Origin: Acidobacteriota bacterium
GTDB lineage: Bacteria; Acidobacteriota; Terriglobia; Terriglobales; Acidobacteriaceae
DNA: 64,000 bases
Assembly (NCBI GenBank): GCA_018268895.1
Contig: JAFDVP010000007.1
Location: forward strand, 947,570 to 1,011,569
Direction of reading: 5' to 3'
Shown: positions 34,685 through 43,328 of the stretch, piece by piece
Position numbering within the stretch: the first letter of the stretch is position 1
Layout: every line of letters starts with the position of its first letter
Position numbers and translations under genes: made by a program
Notes under the pieces: generated by a model
What the model saw: the letters and a program-made list of their open reading frames with translations, nothing else
What the model was told of the DNA's origin: nothing
The model's database searches: none

Positions 34685-35388
34685 CCTCTTGCCTCTGCGG
34701 GACGATAACTTCTCAACTTTTCCAGCTCCGGCTTCAGCGAGGCGAGACCGCGATAGAGCCGCGACTTCACCGTCGACAAGGGAGCCCGCGTCATTGTCGC
34801 AATCTCTTCCAGCGAAAGTTCTTCATAGAACCGCAGTACCAGTACCTCGCGGTGCGACGGCTCCAGCGTCAGCAGGACCTCGCCCACCTCCGCCGAATCT
34901 TCCCTCGTCTTGAACTGCTCCAGCGGCGACGGCCCATCGGCTGAGATCTCGAATGGGCGGTCGTCCTCGTTCTGCTCATTCATCTCGTCCAGACTTGCCA
35001 TCGTGCGCTTGCGCGAAAGGTCAATCACCAGGTTGCGCGCGATCGTGAACAGCCAGGTATCGAAGCGGGCCTTGCCGTTGTACTGCGCGCCACGAGCCAG
35101 CACGCGCATCCATGTCTCCTGAAAGAGGTCTTCGGCAACGTCGCGGCGGCCCGTGAGGAACAACAGATAGCGCAGCAGGCGGTGCTGATACTGCTCGATC
35201 AGGTGGTCCAGAAGCTCGGGATCCTGGCGCTTCAGGCCACGCGCAACCGCTGCATTCTCGTCATGCGAGGTCGCGGTCTGAGCGGCTGCAAGAGTTGCGG
35301 AGGCGGCGTTCACAGAGGTAGAGACGCTAACCCCGCCTAAAAAGTCTCTGTCCGCGCTCTTTCTCGCAAAAAAACTTCGTCCTGACAT
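34681..35388 (-). CDS. ECF-type RNA polymerase sigma factor
   Basis: 235 residues. Region 2 (about 60-125) includes LLRYLLFLTGRRDVAEDLFQ, WMRVLARGAQYNG and TWLFTIARNLVIDLSRKR; region 4 (about 170-225) has LEPSHREVLVLRFYEELSLEEIA (only part quoted) and LSTVKSRLYRGL. The N-terminal 40 residues are Ala/Ser-rich and not part of the fold, so an internal start is possible. It heads a three-gene operon with a membrane protein and a zinc-ribbon protein. The divergent rlmB gene starts 107 bp away; a shared promoter region lies between them. Confidence 0.9.
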   Translation of the reverse strand: MSGRSFFARKSADRDFLGGVSVSTSVNAASATLAAAQTATSHDENAAVARGLKRQDPELLDHLIEQYQHRLLRYLLFLTGRRDVAEDLFQETWMRVLARGAQYNGKARFDTWLFTIARNLVIDLSRKRTMASLDEMNEQNEDDRPFEISADGPSPLEQFKTREDSAEVGEVLLTLEPSHREVLVLRFYEELSLEEIATMTRAPLSTVKSRLYRGLASLKPELEKLRSYRPAEARG

Positions 35389-35495
35389 GGAATTGCGTAC
35401 CTCAAATTCCTTTTCAGCCCTGTTTGCCCGTATGCCGTTATTTTATGGTCTCGGACACCTCCGCCGCCAGCGTTTTCAGCGGGTAAACTTGGCAG

Positions 35496-36308
35496 ATGGA
35501 AGTTCTTTACGGCCTCCACCCCGTCGAAGAGGCACTTCGCTCCGGCTCCGGACGGCTCGACCGCATTGCTCTGTCCCGAGAACGCAGCGATCGCAAGCTG
35601 GAGCAGCTTGCCTCCCTGGCCCGGGCCGCAGGCGTCCGCGTCTCGCTCGAACCCCGCGACCAGCTCACCCGGCTTGCCAAAACCGATGCGCACCAGGGCG
35701 TCGTCGCCTTCCTGCGCGAGCGCCGGTTCCTCACCCTCGAAGACCTGCTGGAGACCGGCCCCGGTCCAGCGGGACGCCGCTTCTTCCTCGCCCTCGACGG
35801 CGTTGAGGATCCCCACAACCTTGGCGCCCTTCTCCGTACTGCCGACGGCGCGGGAGTCGACGGCGTTGTCCTCCCCGAACGCCGCAGCGCGCCCATAACT
35901 GCCACCGTAGCAAAGACTTCCGCCGGAGCCTCCGAGCACGTCCGTATCGCTCGCGTCACCAACCTCGTCCGCTCGCTGGAGCAGATGAAGAAGGCCGACG
36001 TCTGGGTGGTCGGCCTCGACGAGCGTGGCACCCCCGATTACACGGACTTCGACTTCGCCTCCACCGACTGCGTCCTCGTTCTGGGCCGGGAGGGTGCAGG
36101 GCTGCATGACCTGGTCAAGAAGACCTGCGACCACCTGCTCCGCATCCCCATGGCCGGACAGGTCTCATCGCTGAACGTCTCGGTCGCCGGGGCTGTCGTC
36201 ATGTACGAGGCCATGCGCCAGCGACGTGGCCAAAACCAGAACTCGTCCGTCCAACAAAGACCCGCCCCGAAGCCCGCGAAGAAACCTAAGGGCCTGGGCA
36301 GTATCTGA
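35496..36308 (+). CDS. rlmB: 23S rRNA 2'-O-methyltransferase of the SpoU/TrmH family
   Basis: 270 residues. The N-terminal substrate-binding domain (YGLHPVEEALRSGSGRLD) precedes a SPOUT knot with all three motifs: NLGALLRTADGAGV (motif 1), VLGREGAGLHDL (motif 2) and IPMAGQVSSLNVSVAGAVVM (motif 3). It matches RlmB (Gm2251) best, though other SpoU enzymes with the same domain order exist. The basic C-terminal tail (RRGQNQ...) is lineage-specific. Stop overlaps the next start (TGATG), so the following M1-like gene is translationally coupled, an odd functional partner. Confidence 0.88.
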   Translation: MEVLYGLHPVEEALRSGSGRLDRIALSRERSDRKLEQLASLARAAGVRVSLEPRDQLTRLAKTDAHQGVVAFLRERRFLTLEDLLETGPGPAGRRFFLALDGVEDPHNLGALLRTADGAGVDGVVLPERRSAPITATVAKTSAGASEHVRIARVTNLVRSLEQMKKADVWVVGLDERGTPDYTDFDFASTDCVLVLGREGAGLHDLVKKTCDHLLRIPMAGQVSSLNVSVAGAVVMYEAMRQRRGQNQNSSVQQRPAPKPAKKPKGLGSI

Positions 36309-38518
36309 TGACACCTTTTCCCACCTTTATCACCATGCTGGCCCTCGTCCTACCTTCTCTCGCCCAACAGCCGGGTGCCCCATCTTCGGCTCGGGACGGC
36401 GACAGCCGGCCCGAGACTAAGGTGGGTTCACAGAATCCTTCGTCAGTGGAACCCTCTCCTCAGCCTCAAGGGCAGGTACTCTTTCACCGCAACGAAGATA
36501 ACGCCGCGCAACAGACAGAGCAGAAGGCCACGGCGAAGCCGCCACGAACACCTGAAACCACCATCGAATCCATCACCGAGACCGAGCGTTCCGCTCTTCT
36601 GTTCACAGCCTGGGACCTCGACCTCCACGTAACTCCGGCGACCTCGCACTTGGCCGCCCGTGCGCGTTTCACCGTCCGCAATACCTCCCCGGAGCCCCTC
36701 AAGCGTTTGGTTCTTCAGCTCTCTTCTTCGCTGAGCTTCGAGAGCATCGGTGCCCCCACCCCCCTCGGCTTCACGCAGCACACTCTCCCGACTGACGCCG
36801 ACCACACCGGCGGAGCCAGCGAGGCCGTCGTTGCCCTCCCCCTCCCCCTGGCACCGGGGGAGACGTTGACGCTGACGGCGCTCTACTCCGGCGACGTTCC
36901 TTCCTCGGGGCAGAGGCTTGTCCGCATCGGCGCTCCGCCAGACCAGGCTGTACGCGCCGACTGGGACCGGATCGCCCCGGAGTCGATCGCGCTTCGCGGC
37001 TTCGGCAACGTTCTCTGGTATCCGGTCTGTTCCCCCCCACTCTTCCTGGGGGATGGCGCAAAGCTCTTTCAGGCCATCGGCCGGTCGCGCCTCCAACAGG
37101 CTGCCTCCACGTTGCGCGTCCGTCTGTCCATCGACTATGCAGGCGAGCCACCCGCCGATGCCTTCCTCAATGGGCAGCGCCTTCCGCTCGAGCGCATCGT
37201 CGAGGAGCCGAATGCGCTGGTCGCCGAGTCGCACGGTGTCGCAACCGCCGGGTTTCCCGCTACGCCCATCGGCTTTCGTACCCCCAGCCTCTTCGTCACA
37301 TGGAACGCCGCAAAGCCAACGGAGAACCAGCTTCTCTCCGTGATTACAGAGAGGCCTGAAGCAGTAACACCTTACGCGGTCGCCGCCGACAATGTCGCGC
37401 CGCTGCTACAGGACTGGCTTGGGCCTGCGCCGCTTACCCCGCTGACGCTCCTCGATCACCCTGGCCAACCCTTCGAAGACGATGCCTTCCTCGCTCTTCC
37501 TCTTACGCTGACAGATGCGCGCCAGATCGCGCCGTCGCTGGTCCACTCCCTCACCCATGCGTGGTTTCGCTCGTCGCTGCCATGGCTGAACGAGGGGGTG
37601 CCGCAGTTCCTGTCGCTGGTGGCCAGCGAGACCGTCGATGGCCGCGACAAGATGCTGGCCGAGCTGCACCAGCTCATCACTCCGCTGACCCTGATGGAGC
37701 CGGAGAACGCGCCCATCGCACCGGCACGGCAGAACGCAGCCGCCTCCGATACCCCTCCTCCTGACCGCGCCGCTGAAGATTCCGGACGCAGCCTTCAGGA
37801 GGCCCTGCAGGCGAAGCTGCGGGGAATCCTTCCCGGCCCGCCGGAGAGCTACTCCTCGTCTTCGTCTTCAAGCTCATCCAGCAGCGACAAACCGGATATC
37901 TTGACGTCAAGAGAATCCGGCGCGCCTGTACTTCCTTCGTCCCAGACTCCCCCGCCGGGCCAGCCGGGACAGAGCCTGATCGATGCCCATGACGAGGTCT
38001 ACTACCGGGCCAAGGCGGCTGCGGTTCTGGTGATGCTGCGCTCCATCGTCGGCGATGCCGCCCTCAAACAGGCTCTCAAGACCTACCGCGACCAGGTGCG
38101 ACACACCGGGCATGAAGATTCGCATGGGTTCCAGCAGGTATTGGAGCAGGCATCGCACAAGGACCTCTCGCTGCTCTTCGACGACTGGGTCTACCACGAC
38201 CGCGGGTTGGCCGATCTTTCGATCGTGAGCGTCACCCCCCGCAACCTGTCCGCGCGCAGCGGCAAAGGCACGAGCTGGCTGGTCGCGGTTGAGGTGCACA
38301 ATGCCGGGTCGGTGACCGCCGACGTTCCGGTCACGGTGCGTTCGGGCAGCCTGACTTCGACTGTGCGGGTGAGTGTGCCACCGAAGTCGACGATGTCCAC
38401 GCGGGTCGTCTTTGAGGGTGTACCGCAGGAGGTGATTCTCAACGACGGCACGGTCCCGGAGACGACAACGCCCATGCACCTCTTCCGGCTTAGTTTGCCC
38501 GCGAACGATGCGAAGTGA
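36308..38518 (+). CDS. Secreted M1-like metallopeptidase-fold protein with degenerate active site
   Basis: 736 residues with a short signal peptide (TMLALVLPSLAQQ). An N-terminal beta domain (about 95-330) resembles the M1 aminopeptidase saddle, and a helical catalytic-type domain follows. Where HEXXH is expected the sequence is HSLTH (413-417), so the catalytic Glu is Ser414. The downstream WLNEGVPQF keeps a Glu (429). A long disordered insert (about 470-570) with a run of Ser splits the helical domain, and an Ig-like domain ends the protein. It is coupled to rlmB by TGATG. Loss of peptidase activity is predicted. A palindromic repeat lies in its first codons (36372-36430). Confidence 0.75.
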   Translation: MTPFPTFITMLALVLPSLAQQPGAPSSARDGDSRPETKVGSQNPSSVEPSPQPQGQVLFHRNEDNAAQQTEQKATAKPPRTPETTIESITETERSALLFTAWDLDLHVTPATSHLAARARFTVRNTSPEPLKRLVLQLSSSLSFESIGAPTPLGFTQHTLPTDADHTGGASEAVVALPLPLAPGETLTLTALYSGDVPSSGQRLVRIGAPPDQAVRADWDRIAPESIALRGFGNVLWYPVCSPPLFLGDGAKLFQAIGRSRLQQAASTLRVRLSIDYAGEPPADAFLNGQRLPLERIVEEPNALVAESHGVATAGFPATPIGFRTPSLFVTWNAAKPTENQLLSVITERPEAVTPYAVAADNVAPLLQDWLGPAPLTPLTLLDHPGQPFEDDAFLALPLTLTDARQIAPSLVHSLTHAWFRSSLPWLNEGVPQFLSLVASETVDGRDKMLAELHQLITPLTLMEPENAPIAPARQNAAASDTPPPDRAAEDSGRSLQEALQAKLRGILPGPPESYSSSSSSSSSSSDKPDILTSRESGAPVLPSSQTPPPGQPGQSLIDAHDEVYYRAKAAAVLVMLRSIVGDAALKQALKTYRDQVRHTGHEDSHGFQQVLEQASHKDLSLLFDDWVYHDRGLADLSIVSVTPRNLSARSGKGTSWLVAVEVHNAGSVTADVPVTVRSGSLTSTVRVSVPPKSTMSTRVVFEGVPQEVILNDGTVPETTTPMHLFRLSLPANDAK
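36372..36430. repeat. Palindromic repeat element inside the M1-like gene
   Basis: Outer arms CCCATCTT / AAGGTGGG and inner arms CTCGGG / CCCGAG fold into a long hairpin. The lead GGGTGCCCCATC matches that at 1728-1739 in rnr. It is read in frame just after the signal peptide, in a region with no domain. Confidence 0.6.
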
Positions 38519-38543
38519 GGGGAGTTTGCAGGCACCCCTAAAA

Positions 38544-38586
38544 GAAAATGCAGGTCCTTCGACTCGCGCTCGCTCAGGATGACAAC
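38544..38586. repeat. Dispersed intergenic repeat, copy 1
   Basis: Starts GAAAATGCAGGTCCTTCGAC and ends GCTCAGGATGACAA. A near-identical copy occurs at 45067-45111. Both are intergenic, downstream of a plus-strand gene. Confidence 0.75.
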
Positions 38587-38666
38587 TGTTGGGGGGTGAT
38601 GACAGTTCGTTGGCTGGTTATGACAGATTCTTGCGTGATGATGACAGAGCTGCGTAGTGATGACAG
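38579..38666. repeat. Array of five ATGACA motifs with 19-21-bp spacing
   Basis: ATGACA begins at 38579, 38599, 38620, 38641 and 38660 (steps 20, 21, 21, 19). Four of the five read ATGACAG. The units between are degenerate. Spacing of two DNA turns places every copy on the same face of the helix. It may also be decay of tandem copies of the end of the dispersed repeat. Confidence 0.65.
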
Positions 38667-38808
38667 ATCGTCGGGTTGTGGAGAAAATGGGCTATGCTTT
38701 TATTATCAACAAAATAAAAGGCTTCTATCGAAAGAGCGCGGTAGGCAGTGGGACGGGTTGCTACAACCTCCATCGCTCTCCTAAACTCCACAGGAAGAGT
38801 CAAATATC

Positions 38809-40626
38809 GTGTCCTTTCTCCGCAAATCGGCATTTACGGCCCTCGCACTGGCGCTGGCAGCGCCTCTTTGTCTGACCACCCAGGCTACGGGCCAGTCGTC
38901 TTCGAGCTCCAGTTCCAGCTCCAACCCGTCCTCTGCAACGGACTCGACGATGGAGAACAGGCAGGCGCTTCCGGCCCGCCCGCGGGTTGCGCAGCCAGAG
39001 GCCGGTGGCGCCGCCGTAACTCTGGAGACCAGCGAGCCGCTCTTCGATCTTGCCGTTGCGTTGAATGCCTGCGGCTACGATGCGGATCTCGATGCCTCGG
39101 CGCCTGTCCGCAGCAGGGTGCGCGAGCAGATCAATGAGGCGCTGGCCAAAGGAACGCCCGAGGCGCGGGACCATCGCGATGCGCTGTGCAAGTACGTTCG
39201 CGAGCACACGCTCTCGGATCCCGGACTGAACCTGGCGCAGTACATCTCGCTCTCGCTCTATCTCAATCCGCCTCCGCAGCTCACGCCTTCGGCGGGAGAG
39301 AACGAGCTTCCTCCCGATTCGACGCAGATCGTCAATATCCTTCCGCTTCTGCGGTCATTCGCGGAAGATGTCAATCTTCATGCGCTGTGGGTGGAGCATC
39401 GCGCCGAGTACGAGGAACTGGTGCGGCTGGTGCACGATCCCATGACCAAGGCGATCCTGGACACCAACGTCTATCTGCGGATGCCGGTCTCGAGCTATGA
39501 CGGCCGCCGGTTTCTGGTGCTTCTGGAGCCGATGCTGGCTCCCTCGACGACCAACGCCCGCATCTATGGTAGCGACTATATCGTTGTCACCTCGCCTACT
39601 GCCGAAGGCAAGGTGCACATGGACCAGATACGGCACACGTATCTGCACTACTTGATTGAGCCGCTTGTGTATGCGCGTGCCAGCGCGATGGAGCGCTTTC
39701 TGCCGCTGATGAAGTCGGTGCAGGATGCCCCGCTGGACTTTGCCTACCGGTCGGATGCGGCAGCGCTGATTACCGAGTGCATGATCAAGGCGGTTGAGGC
39801 GCAGACGATGGATGTGGGCGTCCCGAAGCCACAGAGGCCGAGCCAGGTGCGCCAACGCGCGGATCTCGTCAGCTACGACGCCAACCTGTCGGCGTGGGAG
39901 CACGAGGCGGAGATCGTCCGGCGCAAGCAGGTGGACCTGGACATGCGGCAGGGCTGGGTGCTCACCAACTACTTCTTCGACCACATCGGTGAGATGGCCA
40001 GGGACGGCGTGAGCCTGCGCGAGCAGATCGCCCCGATGGTCTACGGCATGGACATCGACAGCCAGCGGCGCGCCATACAGCACATCGACTTTCTGCCCGA
40101 GGGAAGCAACGACTTTGTGAAGCGCGCTCCCCGGGTGCTGCAAGGGATGGACCTGGCGGAGATGAAGCTCATCAAGGGCGACGCCACGGGGGCGGAGCAG
40201 ATGGCCGACGAGGCGCTGAAGGCCAATCCGAACGACGCGCAGGCCAACTACCTGGCTGGCCGCATCGAGCTGATGCGCGGCGACCCCGGCGCGGCGATGG
40301 AGCACTTCAACAAGACGCTGACCGTTGCCAAAGACCCGCGAACGCTGGCCTGGACCCACATCTACATGGGCCGCCTGTATGACATTGCCCGCGACCCGGA
40401 ACGCCCCGATGTAGAGCATCCGGAGCGGCCCAAGGCGCTAGCGGAATACAAGGCGGCGCTGGCAGTCCGCGACGCCCAGCCCGACACCCGCGCCGCAGCG
40501 GAAAAGGGACTCAAAGAGCCCTTCCTTCTACCGAAGAGAACGCAGACCCCCAACGAAGACGACGAACCGCTGGATCCCAGCGGCAAGAAAGAGAAAGAGG
40601 CTTACCGTCCAGATTCGCCTCGTTGA
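38809..40626 (+). CDS. Secreted TPR-containing protein, GTG start
   Basis: 605 residues. GTG 38809 (Val read as Met) is the only start consistent with the signal peptide (FTALALALAAPLCLTTQATG); GGAAGAG lies upstream at a long spacing. A Ser-rich linker (SSSSSSSSSNPSS) follows, then about 350 residues of helical sequence without known family, and TPR units near 445-530 (AEQMADEALKANPNDAQANY, AGRIELMRGDPGAAMEHFNK). The C-terminal tail is Lys/Glu/Pro-rich. The Ser runs resemble the insert in the preceding M1-like gene. Probably a periplasmic scaffold; function unknown. Confidence 0.8.
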   Translation: MSFLRKSAFTALALALAAPLCLTTQATGQSSSSSSSSSNPSSATDSTMENRQALPARPRVAQPEAGGAAVTLETSEPLFDLAVALNACGYDADLDASAPVRSRVREQINEALAKGTPEARDHRDALCKYVREHTLSDPGLNLAQYISLSLYLNPPPQLTPSAGENELPPDSTQIVNILPLLRSFAEDVNLHALWVEHRAEYEELVRLVHDPMTKAILDTNVYLRMPVSSYDGRRFLVLLEPMLAPSTTNARIYGSDYIVVTSPTAEGKVHMDQIRHTYLHYLIEPLVYARASAMERFLPLMKSVQDAPLDFAYRSDAAALITECMIKAVEAQTMDVGVPKPQRPSQVRQRADLVSYDANLSAWEHEAEIVRRKQVDLDMRQGWVLTNYFFDHIGEMARDGVSLREQIAPMVYGMDIDSQRRAIQHIDFLPEGSNDFVKRAPRVLQGMDLAEMKLIKGDATGAEQMADEALKANPNDAQANYLAGRIELMRGDPGAAMEHFNKTLTVAKDPRTLAWTHIYMGRLYDIARDPERPDVEHPERPKALAEYKAALAVRDAQPDTRAAAEKGLKEPFLLPKRTQTPNEDDEPLDPSGKKEKEAYRPDSPR

Positions 40627-40693
40627 GAGACGAATGCGACGGTTGGTTCGTCCATTCATTCCGGTAGTAGAGTATTTGCCGAGAGGGCCCAGC

Positions 40694-41572
40694 ATGACGA
40701 CGCGGCGAAAGAAGTCCACACGCGAATCGATCGGGACGCCTTCGGCCCTCTTCGGCCACGAGTTCAAGCGCCCGGAGCTGCTGACGTGGGCGTTGACGCA
40801 TCGGTCACTGGCTTACGAGACCGGCCCGGAGACGCTGCCCGATCCGCGCTCGGACAATGAGCAGCTTGAGTTTGTAGGTGACGCGGTGCTGGGGCTTGCG
40901 GTCGCCGATGGTCTGTTTCATCGCTTTCCGCACTCGCGCGAAGGAGAGCTGACGCGCCTGCGCGCCTCGTTGGTAAGCCGCCGGCATCTGGGCGCGGTAG
41001 CCGCCCGCATCGGGCTTGGGGAGATGCTGCTACTGGGCCGCGGCGAGGAACAGAGCGGCGGGCGGCAGAAGCCCGCGCTGCTGGCCAACGCGCTTGAGGC
41101 AGTGATTGCGGCGCTCTATCTCGATGGCGGACTGGAGGCGGCGCGGAACTTTATCGAACGCCACATCGTCGAGCCCTCGCTGCCGGAGCTGCATGGCGCG
41201 CTGAGCGCGGGAGTGACGTTCAGCGGCGCGATCGGCGACCATAAATCGGCGCTTCAGGAGCATCTGCAGGCGATTGGCGCGGGGCAGCCGCAGTACGTTT
41301 TGACGGCTCAGAGCGGCCCCGATCACAAGAAGCTCTTCCGCGTCGAGGTACGGATTCCCGACGGTCAAGGCGGCACACGCGCACTGGGCGAGTCCGAGGC
41401 CACGACCAAGAAGCAGGCGCAGCAACAGGCGGCGCACATCGCGGTGGAGCGGCTTCTGGCTGAGGAGTCCTCTGCGGCCCCGCCGGAGCCGTTGCAGGGA
41501 AAAATTGCCCGTAAGGCGAAGAGGGCGGTCACTGGCTCCGGCGGACACAGCACGATGGAGGCAGTGCAATGA
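40694..41572 (+). CDS. rnc: Ribonuclease III
   Basis: 292 residues from ATG 40694 (GAGAGGG upstream); a frame to 40634 is unlikely. The catalytic RNase III domain (about 15-165) carries the signature NEQLEFVGDAVLG and the second acidic site ALLANALEAVIAALYLDGG. A double-stranded-RNA-binding domain follows at about 180-250 (DHKSALQEHLQ, ESEATTKKQAQQQAA). The Pro/Ser-rich tail of 40 residues exceeds the E. coli enzyme (226 residues). Cleaves dsRNA in rRNA precursors. Overlaps the next gene by four bases (ATGA), a common rnc-lepB neighbourhood. Confidence 0.95.
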   Translation: MTTRRKKSTRESIGTPSALFGHEFKRPELLTWALTHRSLAYETGPETLPDPRSDNEQLEFVGDAVLGLAVADGLFHRFPHSREGELTRLRASLVSRRHLGAVAARIGLGEMLLLGRGEEQSGGRQKPALLANALEAVIAALYLDGGLEAARNFIERHIVEPSLPELHGALSAGVTFSGAIGDHKSALQEHLQAIGAGQPQYVLTAQSGPDHKKLFRVEVRIPDGQGGTRALGESEATTKKQAQQQAAHIAVERLLAEESSAAPPEPLQGKIARKAKRAVTGSGGHSTMEAVQ

Positions 41573-42411
41573 GCGGCCCTGTCTCCCCGGCTGCTACGGC
41601 TTCAACGACGACGCAGGAATCTGTACCTTCGCCCCCTCCGGCTCTCGCCACAGAAGACAAGACCCTGAAGACGCCGCATCACAGGGTGCATATTCGATAT
41701 CAGCGGCACGGGTTCCTGCCGGCGGTTCAGTCGCTGACGATGATCATTGTTGTGGCTGTTTTTATCGTCACCTTCACCGTGCAGCCGTTCCGTATTCCCT
41801 CGGGTTCGATGGAGCCGACGCTGATGATCGGGGACTTCCTGCTGGTCGACAAGCAGGTTCAGATCGATCCTGGTGGCTCAAACTTCCTTCTTCCTGCTCC
41901 CTCGATCCATCGTGGAGACGTCATCGTCTTTCACTTTCCTGTTGATCCGGGAATGCACCTGGTGAAGCGGGTGGTAGGGGTGCCGGGGGACCACATCCGC
42001 CTGCGTAACGGGCATGTGCAGATCAATGGCCGCGGCATCGACGAGCCATACGCCGTCTACCGTCCTTCAGGGCCGGACAACTTCCGCGACAACTTCCCCC
42101 GGCTTGAGAGCGCGGACCCGGAGATCGACTCCCGCTGGTGGATGCGGATGCGCAAGCTGGTCGACAACGGCGAACTGATCGTTCCGGCAGGGAACTACTT
42201 CGTGCTGGGGGACAACCGGAACGACAGCGAGGACAGCCGGTACTGGGGGTTCGTTCCACAGGACGCCATCGTTGGCCGTCCGCTGGTGATCTATTTCTCG
42301 CTTCGCCAGGATGACGACGACAGCACAGCCGTCCTTCCTCATAGCGGCGAGCTGGCCGCCGGGCTGTCGGGATTTGCCCGCTGGGACAGGATGATGCGGG
42401 TGATCCGGTAG
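41569..42411 (+). CDS. lepB: Signal peptidase I (first copy)
   Basis: 280 residues. A cytoplasmic lead of about 50 residues and one membrane helix (VQSLTMIIVVAVFIVTFTV) anchor it. The catalytic Ser is Ser80 in FRIPSGSMEPTL and the general base Lys133 in MHLVKRVVGVPGD. GNYFVLGDNRNDSEDSRYWG is the family box D/E. Cleaves signal peptides of secreted proteins at the outer face of the inner membrane. ATGA overlap with rnc. Confidence 0.95.
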   Translation: MSGPVSPAATASTTTQESVPSPPPALATEDKTLKTPHHRVHIRYQRHGFLPAVQSLTMIIVVAVFIVTFTVQPFRIPSGSMEPTLMIGDFLLVDKQVQIDPGGSNFLLPAPSIHRGDVIVFHFPVDPGMHLVKRVVGVPGDHIRLRNGHVQINGRGIDEPYAVYRPSGPDNFRDNFPRLESADPEIDSRWWMRMRKLVDNGELIVPAGNYFVLGDNRNDSEDSRYWGFVPQDAIVGRPLVIYFSLRQDDDDSTAVLPHSGELAAGLSGFARWDRMMRVIR

Positions 42412-42477
42412 GGAATCTGGAGGCCGGGCCGCTTCAGGCGATACACTGACAAGAGGCACTTGCGGAGAGATGTATCG

Positions 42478-43284
42478 ATGAAGACGATAGATTCGGTTCA
42501 GAACGAAGAAGAGGCGACGAAACCGGCAGAGGCGGAGAGGGCAGAGACCCCGCTCGAATCGCTGGCGTCCATTGCCAGTGTGCTTGCCGTGGGCCTCTTC
42601 GTGATGACCTTCGTCTTTCAGAACTTCGAGATTCCTTCGGCCTCGATGGAGAAGACGCTGCTGATCGGCGACCATGTGCTGGTCGATCGCATCACGCTGG
42701 CTCCCCCTACAAAGTGGGCACCGTTTACTTATTACAGGGACGTGCGCCGGGGCGACATCATCGTCTTCCTGAAGCCGGGTGAGCCTGACCTGTTCCTGGT
42801 GAAGCGCGCCATCGGCATCCCGGGCGACCGCATCCACCTGCGCAACGGCGTGGTGTACCTGAACGGCGTTGCGCAGAACGAGCCTTACGCCGCCATGCCA
42901 ACCGCAGACGGCAACCCGCAACATGAGTACGTGCCGTATCGCGATGATTTTCCCAGCATCCCGCCGGACCCGATGTACCAGGTGACTGCGAGCTGGCAGT
43001 ATGAGATGCCGACACATATTCAGGGCGACGACCTGGTGGTCCCTCCGGGCAAGGTCTTCGCCATGGGCGACAACCGGCCCGACTCGCTCGATGGGCGCTT
43101 CTGGGGATTTGTGCCGCGTGAAAATATCGTGGGCCGGCCGATGTTTGTCTACTGGTCGTTCGAGACGCCTGCCGACCAGATCAACAAGCAGACCATCGGC
43201 GAGAGGCTCTCGTTCATGGGGCATATCCTGATCCACATCTTCGATCAGACGCGGTGGAAGCGGACGTTCCACATTGTGCGATAG
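42478..43284 (+). CDS. lepB: Signal peptidase I (second copy)
   Basis: 268 residues from ATG 42478, supported by GGAGA at 9 nt; a TTG at 42460 would add six. One membrane helix (LASIASVLAVGLFVMTFVFQ). Catalytic Ser56 in EIPSASMEKTLLIGD and Lys109 in LFLVKRAIGIPGDRIHLR; later KVFAMGDNRPDSLDGRFWG. It has its own spacing of 66 bp from the first copy. The two are clearly paralogous but differ in the Ser loop (SGSM against SASM) and in the outer domain, hinting at different substrate sets. Confidence 0.94.
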   Translation: MKTIDSVQNEEEATKPAEAERAETPLESLASIASVLAVGLFVMTFVFQNFEIPSASMEKTLLIGDHVLVDRITLAPPTKWAPFTYYRDVRRGDIIVFLKPGEPDLFLVKRAIGIPGDRIHLRNGVVYLNGVAQNEPYAAMPTADGNPQHEYVPYRDDFPSIPPDPMYQVTASWQYEMPTHIQGDDLVVPPGKVFAMGDNRPDSLDGRFWGFVPRENIVGRPMFVYWSFETPADQINKQTIGERLSFMGHILIHIFDQTRWKRTFHIVR

Positions 43285-43328
43285 AGAAGGTCTGGCCCCT
43301 CAGCTCCTTAATTAATAGATAACTTTTG

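Larger units (their letters stand above)
38519..38808. other. Repeat-filled intergenic region
   Basis: 290 bp without a gene. It contains one copy of the dispersed repeat (38544-38586), directly followed by the periodic ATGACA array (38579-38666), and then a more AT-rich stretch (GGCTATGCTTTTATTATCAA) that could hold the promoter of the TPR gene at 38809. Confidence 0.6.

Noticed and set aside
37850..37890. TCG/TCC run as a microsatellite
   Set aside because: It encodes the Ser run of the M1-like protein with mixed Ser codons, so it is protein low complexity rather than a simple-sequence repeat.
39355..40419. 354-codon minus-strand frame
   Set aside because: Antisense to the TPR gene; His/Val/Gln-rich composition typical of a shadow.
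42067..43272. 401-codon minus-strand frame
   Set aside because: Spans both lepB genes in antisense; no recognisable domain.
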